Of a DNA stretch of 45,383 nucleotides, positions 23,414 to 29,300 are shown piece after piece. Source of the DNA: CAZBUB01 sp046546355 (GTDB lineage Bacteria; Desulfobacterota; Desulfovibrionia; Desulfovibrionales; Desulfothermaceae); contig JBKGXZ010000007.1 of the NCBI GenBank assembly GCA_046546355.1, positions 1-45,383 of the forward strand, given 5' to 3'. Made by a program: the position numbers and the translations under genes. Position 1 is the first letter of the stretch; each line of letters begins with the position of its first letter. The notes under the pieces were generated by a model, which made no database searches, was not told the origin of the DNA, and worked only from the letters and a program-made list of their open reading frames with translations.

Positions 23414-24136
23414 ATGACAGACAGGCAGGGCCAAACCCAGGAATGGACAGAGCCCATCACAGGCATGCAATTCGTCTGGGTACCCGAGGGCTGCTACTAC
23501 ATGGGGTGCGGACCTTGGACCACAGACTGCAACGAAGACGAAAAACCTGTACACGAAGTCTGCCTGGACGGCTTCTGGCTGGGCAAGTACCAGGTCACCC
23601 AGGGCCAATGGAAAAAGATCATGTACGACAACCCGGCCTTTTTTCAGGAAGGGGACGACTACCCGGTGGAAATGGTCTCCTGGGACGACTGCCACAAGTT
23701 TATCCGCAAGCTCAGCGTCTCCAACCAGGAAAAATTCGGCTTCAGCCTGCCCACTGAGGCGCAGTGGGAATATGCAGCCAGAAGCGGAGGCCAAAACGAG
23801 ATCTACGCTGGAGGCAGCGAACTGCCAAAGCTGGCCTGGTACCAGGACAACAGCGAGGGCAGGACCAAGCCTGTAGGCAGCAAAAATCCCAACGGCCTGG
23901 GCCTGTACGACATGAGCGGCAATGTCTGGGAATGGGTGCAGGATATCTACCGCAAGGATGCCTACTCCCTGCACGAAAAGCACAATCCGGTCATAACCAG
24001 CGGAGGCCAGCGCAGGGTCTTCAGGGGCGGCAGCTGGTACAACGAAGCGATTTTCCTGAGATGCTCCTTCCGCAGCTTCTTTGCTCCCCTGTCCAGGGTC
24101 TATTATCTGGGCTTCAGGCTGGCCTGCAGCGCCTAG
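23414..24136 (+). CDS. SUMF1/C-type-lectin-fold protein with DGR-like variable C-terminus
   Basis: 240 residues, one formylglycine-generating-enzyme (SUMF1) domain: FVWVPEGCYYMGC, GFWLGKYQVTQGQW, LPTEAQWEYAAR, GLYDMSGNVWEWVQD and RRVFRGGSW. No signal peptide. Aligned from memory to formylglycine-generating enzyme, the two catalytic Cys near the C-terminus become Asn and Leu, so sulfatase activation is unlikely. After RGGSW the layout is L-R-x4-R... P..R...LGFRLACSA, the pattern of diversity-generating retroelement targets, with variable codons mostly NNY. AAGGAG lies 8 nt before the ATG. A ligand-binding role is inferred. Confidence 0.85.
   Translation: MTDRQGQTQEWTEPITGMQFVWVPEGCYYMGCGPWTTDCNEDEKPVHEVCLDGFWLGKYQVTQGQWKKIMYDNPAFFQEGDDYPVEMVSWDDCHKFIRKLSVSNQEKFGFSLPTEAQWEYAARSGGQNEIYAGGSELPKLAWYQDNSEGRTKPVGSKNPNGLGLYDMSGNVWEWVQDIYRKDAYSLHEKHNPVITSGGQRRVFRGGSWYNEAIFLRCSFRSFFAPLSRVYYLGFRLACSA
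24038..24133 (+). other. Candidate DGR variable region (VR) with fixed 3' flank
   Basis: Codons at 24038, 24041, 24050, 24053, 24062, 24065, 24068, 24074, 24077, 24080, 24092, 24098, 24101 and 24104 all end in C or T and vary in the first two bases. In DGR targets such sites derive from AAC/AAT codons in the template repeat. Fixed residues between them (Leu-Arg, Arg, Pro, Arg) match the family. The 3' flank 24107-24133 codes LGFRLACSA, where DGRs keep the initiation-of-homing sequence. No template or reverse transcriptase is in the window. Confidence 0.55.
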
Positions 24137-24171
24137 AGGCCTCAAACCTGCAACCCCGGCCCTTGGACATT

Positions 24172-24555
24172 ATGCCCCGGCTTGCTGATATTCGGCTGGG
24201 CACTTCCTGCTTCGCCCGTGCCCGGGAAGTGCCCTGCCCGGTGAGCATCGCCAGGAGTGAGCCAGCCTGGTTCAAGACCTGGCAGCATTTTCGGAGCTAC
24301 AAAGAACTGGCTCCCAGCTGGAAGCTCATCCATAGCAGCAAGCAAGGCAAGGTCAGCTGGATGGAGTATAAGGCTGCCTATCAACAGCAAGTCCTGGATG
24401 GCCTGGATCCTGAGCAGGTCCTGCTGCAGCTGACCCAGAGCTTTGGCCCGGAGCTGACTTTGCTTTGCTGGGAAAGGGAAGCCGAATTTTGTCATCGCAG
24501 ACTGGCAGCAAGATGGCTTGGCCGGGGTCTGGGGCTGGATATACCGGAATTGTAG
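24172..24555 (+). CDS. DUF488-family protein
   Basis: 127 residues. The C-terminal LTLLCWEREAEFCHRRLAARWL is the DUF488 signature, with Cys and His thought to form a metal or catalytic site; the family's biochemical function is unknown. The N-terminus begins MPRLADIRLGTSCFAR. The ATG at 24172 has no clear Shine-Dalgarno, and the gene is 35 nt after the SUMF1-fold gene, so it may be co-transcribed and read by coupling. It converges on the bactofilin gene with a 13-nt gap. Confidence 0.8.
   Translation: MPRLADIRLGTSCFARAREVPCPVSIARSEPAWFKTWQHFRSYKELAPSWKLIHSSKQGKVSWMEYKAAYQQQVLDGLDPEQVLLQLTQSFGPELTLLCWEREAEFCHRRLAARWLGRGLGLDIPEL
24198..24234. repeat. Perfect 10-bp inverted repeat in the DUF488 start
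   Basis: GGGCACTTCC (24198-24207) and GGAAGTGCCC (24225-24234) flank a 17-nt GC-rich loop. It lies 62 nt after the SUMF1-fold gene stop, within the DUF488 coding start. In known DGRs a hairpin follows the variable region more closely with a 4-nt loop, so a link is doubtful. Confidence 0.45.
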
Positions 24556-24568
24556 CCCCTGGCAAGGC

Positions 24569-25123
24569 TCAGCCCATACCTGCCCCTGCCTTGCTCTCCT
24601 GCTGCTCTTCTGCAGCAAGGGACTCCTCCTGCAGGAACTCCTCCATGCTTTGCTGCAGGTTCTCCTGACTGGGCTCAGGGGGATGATCCTGCTGCTTGCC
24701 GGCAGGCTCCGCCTCCCTGGCAAGGCCCTTTTCCTGCGGATCAAAATTCTTTTGCAGATTCTGCATTTGGCAGCAGCCATCCAGGTATCCGCCTGTGGCC
24801 ACGGTTAAGGACTTGGTGTGTACATCTCCGGTGATCCTGCCAGTGGGCCCGATATTCAGCTCCTCCCGGGCCACCACGTTGCCCAGGACCTCACCATGCA
24901 CCGCAATATACTGGGCCTGGATCTCAGCCTCCACCCTGGACTGCTGGTTGATATACACGTTGCCCTCGCTTTGCAGCCTGCCCTTGAACTGCCCCTGGAT
25001 GCAGATGCTGTCCTTGCCCTTGAACACTCCCTCAAACATGGAGTCTGCACCGATCAGGGTAGGTACGCTGCCCATGTCCTTCTCCTCTTCAATCCTCTTT
25101 TTCTTCTTCTTGCCCAGCTTCAT
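24569..25123 (-). CDS. Bactofilin (polymer-forming cytoskeletal protein)
   Basis: 184 residues. A basic head (KLGKKKKKRIEEEK) precedes the bactofilin beta-helix core, with repeats such as GKDSICIQGQFKGRLQSEGNVYINQ and HGEVLGNVVAREELNIGPTGRITGDV. A Glu/Gln-rich tail follows (about 135-184). Bactofilins self-assemble into membrane-bound filaments and guide cell-wall enzymes. The ATG at 25123 lies 2 nt after the M23 gene stop, a pairing seen in many bacteria. The TTG at 25129 is less likely. Confidence 0.9.
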   Translation of the reverse strand: MKLGKKKKKRIEEEKDMGSVPTLIGADSMFEGVFKGKDSICIQGQFKGRLQSEGNVYINQQSRVEAEIQAQYIAVHGEVLGNVVAREELNIGPTGRITGDVHTKSLTVATGGYLDGCCQMQNLQKNFDPQEKGLAREAEPAGKQQDHPPEPSQENLQQSMEEFLQEESLAAEEQQESKAGAGMG

Positions 25124-25125
25124 AA

Positions 25126-26157
25126 TCAATACCTAAGGGTTAAGGCCTCTGACTCCCAGTCCAGGACATACTTCTTGGGATCCACGTGATCTCCGTCCTT
25201 CAGCACCTTGTAGTGCACATGGGTGCCGGTGCTGCGGCCTGTGCTGCCCATGAGGCCCAACACATCCCGCCTTTGCACCTCCTGTCCCTCCTCGACCTTT
25301 ACTGAGTGCAGATGCCCGTAGGCGGTGCGGATGCCATTGCCGTGATCTAGGCGCACGTAGTTGCCCCAGACATGATTCTTGCCCACTTTACTCACCGTTC
25401 CTTTTGCAGGGGCGATGAGCGGAGTTTTCCACTCCGCTGCTATATCCAGGGCGGAATGGAACTCCTTCTTCGAAGTATAAGGGTTGCTGCGCCTGCCATA
25501 TTCTCCGGAGATCCAGAATTCTTCAGAGTCCACCGGCAATATGGAAGGCAGATGATCCAGCTCTTTCTGTCTTTGCTGCAGATACTCCAGGACCTCCTGC
25601 ATGCTGTCTTGCTGGGATAGGGAATAGGAGACCAGCTGGGTCTGCTCCTGGTTTTTTGCTCCAAAATCAGGCACAGGCTGTTCAGGTATATCCCCAAACT
25701 GCTCCTGGTAACCCCCAAAACCGCCCTGATGGGAATGATCCGAGCCGGGCTTAGTTTTTTTTTGCTCCAGGCCCAGATAATCCCGAATCTTGAGTTCCAT
25801 CTCCCGGACTTCTTCCAGCTGCTGTCTGGCATGCAGGAGGTCCTGCTGCATATCCTGCAGACTGGCATCCTTTTGCTCCACTTCCTGCTGCAGGGATTGC
25901 AGCCTGTCTTCCCTGCGCTCCAGCTTCTCCGCAAATACCCTCTTAGAGCTGTCCAGCTCCATTCTGAGCTCTGCGAGATCCTTATGGTTTTGCCTCAGCT
26001 GCTGCTGTTGCCTCCACCCCCAGACACCGAGAGCCAGGGAGAGCAAAAGCAGCAAGCAGCCTGCGCACAGCAAGAACTGGACCAGTCCTTTTCGAAGGCG
26101 CAGGACCTTGAACGGCTTATCCCGGCTGGTGAACCAGAGCACGGTTATTTGCGACAA
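25126..26157 (-). CDS. M23 (LytM-type) metallopeptidase with membrane anchor and coiled coil
   Basis: 343 residues. One N-terminal membrane segment (about 20-45), a long coiled coil (about 55-140) and a C-terminal M23 domain. Zinc ligands are visible: FHSALDIA (HxxxD), the HLH of GHLHS and HVHY. It should cut peptidoglycan cross-bridges in the periplasm or activate another hydrolase. The start is TTG at 26157 because GGAGG (26165-26169) sits 7 nt upstream; a TTG at 26205 is less supported. It is coupled to bactofilin. Confidence 0.9.
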   Translation of the reverse strand: MSQITVLWFTSRDKPFKVLRLRKGLVQFLLCAGCLLLLLSLALGVWGWRQQQQLRQNHKDLAELRMELDSSKRVFAEKLERREDRLQSLQQEVEQKDASLQDMQQDLLHARQQLEEVREMELKIRDYLGLEQKKTKPGSDHSHQGGFGGYQEQFGDIPEQPVPDFGAKNQEQTQLVSYSLSQQDSMQEVLEYLQQRQKELDHLPSILPVDSEEFWISGEYGRRSNPYTSKKEFHSALDIAAEWKTPLIAPAKGTVSKVGKNHVWGNYVRLDHGNGIRTAYGHLHSVKVEEGQEVQRRDVLGLMGSTGRSTGTHVHYKVLKDGDHVDPKKYVLDWESEALTLRY

Positions 26158-26264
26158 AGCAAGGCCTCCATTCTGGGCTTGTGCAGCAGATAATGCTTCC
26201 TGCAAGGCTGATATATATTGGGCAGACTGTAATCCTCTGCATCCGCAGTCTCCGGTTAACGTTA

Positions 26265-26294
26265 AACATAGGTCCTGCGGACCTCGGATGTCAA
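26265..26294 (-). promoter_or_regulatory. Sigma-70 promoter for M23-bactofilin pair with dyad in spacer
   Basis: Minus strand: TTGACA (26289-26294, 6 of 6), 18-nt spacer, TATGTT (26265-26270, 4 of 6). The spacer holds AGGTCC-TGC-GGACCT (26270-26284), a perfect 6-bp dyad. This placement suits an operator or a MerR-like activator site. The regulator is not known. Leader to the TTG start is about 100 nt. Confidence 0.5.
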
Positions 26295-26351
26295 TGCGCA
26301 GCCACGTGCAAGCCCAAAATCGCGGACAACTTCCTTACCCTCGGTTTAGCT

Positions 26352-26393
26352 GGCTAAATGGACCATAGGTCTGCGGCAAAGCCGTATTTAGCC
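26352..26393. repeat. Palindromic three-way-junction element
   Basis: Outer arms GGCTAAAT (26352-26359) and ATTTAGCC (26386-26393) pair perfectly. Inside are two perfect small hairpins, GACC-ata-GGTC (26361-26371) and CGGC-aaa-GCCG (26374-26384), with only one or two bases between. All 42 bases are accounted for except four joints and two triloops. A structured RNA, a REP-like element or a recombination site are all possible. Confidence 0.5.
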
Positions 26394-26480
26394 GGGTGTC
26401 AAGTGCGTGCTATGCTCAGCCTTGAAAAGAGGGGGCATGCCTACAGACCAAACCGGACCAGCTCTGGCCGCTTGCAAGGC

Positions 26481-27272
26481 CTAGTTGCTGAAACTGCCCT
26501 TGAACTCCGGCTTCCTTTTTTCCAGAAAGGCCCGGGCTCCTTCCTGGGCATCGCTGCTGGCGAAGCAGGCTGCAAAGGTCTGGGCCTCCAGCAGGCAAGC
26601 AGTCTTCAGATCAGCCTGCAGGCCATAGTTGATAGCCTCCTTGACTCCTCGCAGGGCCACCTGCCCCTTGGCTGCTATAGCCTGGGCCTTTTGCATGGTC
26701 TGCTCCCAAAGCTCCTGGGCAGGGAAGACCTCAGCCACCAGGCCCAAATCCTTGGCCTGCTGGGCTGGGATCTGCTCCCCTGTCATGCACAGCTCCTTGG
26801 CCTTGGCCGGACCTATCAGCCTGGCGAGCCTCTGGGTGCCTCCAAAGCCAGGGATTACTCCCAGATTGATCTCCGGCTGCCCCAGCTTGGCCTGCTCGGA
26901 AGCGTAGACGAAATCGCAGCTCATAGCCAGCTCCAGCCCCCCGCCCAGGGCAAAGCCGTTCACGCAGGCCACAACCGGGATAGGCAGATCCTCAATAGCT
27001 GCAAATATTTCCTGCCCTTTGCTGGCAAACAGCCTGGCCTGCAGGGCATTCATCTTGGGGAACTCCGAGATGTCCGCACCTGCCACAAAAGCCTTTTCCC
27101 CTGCCCCGGTCAGCACCAGGACCCGGATCTCCTCTGAGTCCCTTACCTCCTGCAGGGCCTGCTCTATTTCCTGCAGGGTCTCTGGATTCAAGGCATTCAG
27201 CACCTTGGGCCGATTCACTGTCAAAACGCCCACCTGGTCTTTGACCTCCAGCAGGATGTTCGTGTAGCTCAT
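26481..27272 (-). CDS. Enoyl-CoA hydratase / crotonase family
   Basis: 263 residues. Crotonases add water to trans-2-enoyl-CoA. The oxyanion-hole segment KAFVAGADISEF and both catalytic glutamates are present, in GFALGGGLELAMSCD and GQPEINLGVIPGFGGTQRL, so hydratase activity is plausible. The start is ATG at 27272, with AGGAG 8 nt upstream. The frame stays open to 27461, but that part lies over a repeat. No other beta-oxidation genes are adjacent; a thioesterase is divergent. Confidence 0.9.
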   Translation of the reverse strand: MSYTNILLEVKDQVGVLTVNRPKVLNALNPETLQEIEQALQEVRDSEEIRVLVLTGAGEKAFVAGADISEFPKMNALQARLFASKGQEIFAAIEDLPIPVVACVNGFALGGGLELAMSCDFVYASEQAKLGQPEINLGVIPGFGGTQRLARLIGPAKAKELCMTGEQIPAQQAKDLGLVAEVFPAQELWEQTMQKAQAIAAKGQVALRGVKEAINYGLQADLKTACLLEAQTFAACFASSDAQEGARAFLEKRKPEFKGSFSN

Positions 27273-27368
27273 AACTGTTGCTCCTTTTGGGTTTACTCTG
27301 AAAGACTGCCAGGGCCTTGCCACTGCCCAATCTATAGAGTGTGTTGTAAACGCATGGGCTGCACATAC

Positions 27369-27410
27369 CCCCGTCATTGCGAGGAGTCTGCGACGAAGCA
27401 ATCTCATTTT
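27369..27410 (+). repeat. GTCATTGCGAGG...GAAGCAATC REP-like element
   Basis: CCCGTCATTGCGAGG, then GACGAAGCAATCTCA. The ATTGC/GCAAT arms pair across the centre. This resembles a short palindromic repeat I recall from many bacterial genomes. Single copy in the window, in the divergent space between crotonase and thioesterase genes. Confidence 0.55.
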
Positions 27411-27540
27411 GCGACACGCCCACGTTAAGCTTATAAGCATAAAAGCAAAAAAATTCAACATACTGTGTATCTTGCGCCAGGGCCCTGCTTTTGTTTATAT
27501 TGTTTTTTTTCAAGCTATCTCAAACTTAAAGGAGCAGGAA

Positions 27541-27993
27541 ATGTCCCGGAAGCTTTCCTTGCAGGATTTTACCGTGCGCATTGAGCTCCCGGTGCTCTGG
27601 GGGGACATGGACGCCTTCCAGCACGTAAACAACATCAGATTCTTCCGCTATTTCGAGTCAGCCAGGATAGAGTACATGCAAAGGATCCAGCTGGACAGGG
27701 AAAGGCAGGCCAGCGGGATCGGCCCTATTCTGGCCTCCACAAGCTGCAAGTATTTGGTACCTTTGACCTTTCCGGATACCATAGATATAGGCTGCCGCAC
27801 AGTGGTCCTGCGCAGATCCGAGCTGGAGCAGGAATACCTGCTGGTCAGCCGCAAGCTGGACAAGCCTGCTGCCCTGGGCACAGCCAAGATTGTAGGCTAC
27901 GACTACAGCCAGCTGCAACGGGCTGACTTCCCGGATGCCATCCTGGAACAAATCCAGGAGCTGGATCCCCAGGTAAACCTGGAACTGGGCTAG
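27541..27993 (+). CDS. YbgC/FadM-type acyl-CoA thioesterase
   Basis: 150 residues of the 4-hydroxybenzoyl-CoA thioesterase hotdog branch. The signature LWGDMDAFQHVNNIRFFRYFESARIEYM holds the conserved Asp and HVNN. The ATG at 27541 has AAGGAGC about 7 nt upstream, which settles the start; the open frame reaches 27409 without support. It is divergent from the crotonase gene and may act on related CoA esters. Exact substrate unknown. Confidence 0.88.
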   Translation: MSRKLSLQDFTVRIELPVLWGDMDAFQHVNNIRFFRYFESARIEYMQRIQLDRERQASGIGPILASTSCKYLVPLTFPDTIDIGCRTVVLRRSELEQEYLLVSRKLDKPAALGTAKIVGYDYSQLQRADFPDAILEQIQELDPQVNLELG

Positions 27994-27994
27994 C

Positions 27995-28039
27995 GCCGCG
28001 TCTCACAAGTTTAATGCTCGTCCTTGGCAATTTCTCTAT
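27995..28039 (+). repeat. 45-bp dispersed repeat module (copy B)
   Basis: Matches 1245-1289 at 38 of 45 positions, same orientation, with identical ends (GCCGCGTCTCA and TGGCAATTTCTCTAT). It starts immediately after the thioesterase stop codon and is followed by the 24-bp module at 28084. Confidence 0.7.
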
Positions 28040-28083
28040 GAATCTTGTTTCAAGTTGTTGACTCATTTGGAGAAAACTGTTGA

Positions 28084-28107
28084 TGGAGATCCAGTTTTCC
28101 ATACAAA
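28084..28107 (-). repeat. 24-bp repeat module (second copy)
   Basis: TGGAGATCCAGTTTTCCATA followed by CAAA. It is identical in reverse complement to 21075-21098 and differs by one base from 31881-31904. Between the thioesterase and cca genes. Confidence 0.75.
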
Positions 28108-28132
28108 ATTCCATGGTGTTGCAATTCTTTGT

Positions 28133-28162
28133 TTCGAATTTTGAGTTTATTTCTTATTCGAA
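28133..28162. promoter_or_regulatory. TTCGAAT inverted repeat before cca
   Basis: TTCGAAT (28133-28139) and ATTCGAA (28156-28162) are perfect 7-bp arms with a 16-nt AT-rich centre, 17 nt before the cca start. The spacing fits an operator or a leader hairpin that could affect ribosome binding. No known regulator site recognised. Confidence 0.35.
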
Positions 28163-28179
28163 CTTGTTAAGGATAAGCT

Positions 28180-29289
28180 TTGCAAATCTATCAGTTTGGA
28201 GGAGCGGTTCGGGACAGTCTGCTGGGTCATGAGCCCAAGGACCTTGATTACCTGGTCCTGGACTGCCAGGAAGAGGAATTTTTGCATAACCATCCCGGAG
28301 CCAGGAAGGTGGGCCAGGCACCCTATCAGGTCTACCTTTACCAGGGGGCGCAGTACAGCCTGAGCAACAACCGGAATATCTACAACGAGCTGGCCAGAAA
28401 GGATCTGAGCATCAATTCTCTGGCCCGGGACAGCAACCAGAGACTGATCTGTACCGACCAAGCCTGGCAGGATCTGCAGCAAAAGCTGTTGCGTCCGGTG
28501 AGCAAGGAGAATTTCCTCCAGGATCCTGTCCGGGTCTTCCGGGCTGCCAGGCTGAGCGCCAAGTTGCCGGACTTTCGAATACATCCAGAGCTCTTAGAGG
28601 CCATGCAGCAGGTTTCCAGCTCCGGACTCCTGGCAGGAGCTGCTGCAGAGAGGCTGGGCCAGGAGATTCAATTGGCCTGCTCCTCTCCCAGGCCAGGCAA
28701 CTTCCTGCGCCTGTTGGCCAAAACCGGCAACCTGCAGCCCTGGCTGCCTGAGCTGGATCAGGCCCAGTGGATACCTGCAGGTCCCAGCCAGGGGAATACC
28801 AGCCTTCTGCAGCGCCTGGCTATGCTGATGGACTCCGCAACTGAAAGCCCCCTGCTGGTCTGGTTGGCCATGACCCATGACTTGGGCAAGACCAGGACCG
28901 ATCCCGCCTACTGGCCCAGACACTATCTGCACGATTTTCTGGGCCCCAGAGTGATCCGGGATCTGGTGCAAAGACTCAGGCTGTCCCAGAAATGGTCCAG
29001 AGCCGGTGAATTGGCAGCAGCCTGGCACTTGGCTGCCTGCAGCTATCAAAGCTTCCCTCAGGGTCGCAAAGTGGATATGCTGCTTTTGCTGCACAACCAA
29101 GGCCTGCTTAAGGAATTCACCAAGCTGCTGCAGCTGATAGGCTGCCCCAGGCTATGCGAGCTGGCAGCTAGGGACCTGAACCAGATACTCCAGGTGCGCT
29201 TGCCCCGGAAATACCGCAATCTTGGTCCCTTATCAGGCGCGGTCCTCAGAAGGCTGCGAATTCAGGCCCTGCAGGCTCAAGACGCATAA
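28180..29289 (+). CDS. cca: CCA tRNA nucleotidyltransferase / poly(A) polymerase family with HD domain
   Basis: 369 residues. Class II nucleotidyltransferase that adds or repairs the CCA end of tRNA. Catalytic parts are FGGAVRDSLLG (7-16) and the carboxylates D21 and D23 in PKDLDYLVL; RKDLSINSLA and FLQDPVRVFRAARL are the next motifs. An HD motif (AMTHDLGKTRT) lies in the C-terminal half, as in enzymes with extra phosphohydrolase activity. The start is TTG, with AAGGA about 6 nt upstream. A poly(A) polymerase function cannot be ruled out. Confidence 0.9.
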   Translation: MQIYQFGGAVRDSLLGHEPKDLDYLVLDCQEEEFLHNHPGARKVGQAPYQVYLYQGAQYSLSNNRNIYNELARKDLSINSLARDSNQRLICTDQAWQDLQQKLLRPVSKENFLQDPVRVFRAARLSAKLPDFRIHPELLEAMQQVSSSGLLAGAAAERLGQEIQLACSSPRPGNFLRLLAKTGNLQPWLPELDQAQWIPAGPSQGNTSLLQRLAMLMDSATESPLLVWLAMTHDLGKTRTDPAYWPRHYLHDFLGPRVIRDLVQRLRLSQKWSRAGELAAAWHLAACSYQSFPQGRKVDMLLLLHNQGLLKEFTKLLQLIGCPRLCELAARDLNQILQVRLPRKYRNLGPLSGAVLRRLRIQALQAQDA

Positions 29290-29300
29290 GGTCAAAGCAT

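Larger units (their letters stand above)
26158..26480. other. 323-nt intergenic space with promoter and folded elements
   Basis: Between the M23 gene and the crotonase gene, no convincing reading frame is seen. It holds a strong promoter match with a dyad in its spacer (26265-26294), an AGACTG/CAGTCT hairpin in the leader (26224-26251) and a palindromic three-way-junction element (26352-26393). CATAGGTC-TGCGG occurs in both of the last structures (26267 and 26364 regions). Confidence 0.6.

Noticed and set aside
23188..24600. DGR reverse transcriptase, Avd protein or template repeat near the candidate variable region
   Set aside because: No reverse-transcriptase frame exists in the window, and no second copy of the GGCGGCAGCTGG stretch was found on reading. 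The DGR link therefore stays a hypothesis.
26481..27461. Longer 326-residue start for the crotonase
   Set aside because: The extension runs across a REP-like repeat, and the ATG at 27272 has AGGAG at good spacing and begins the family domain.
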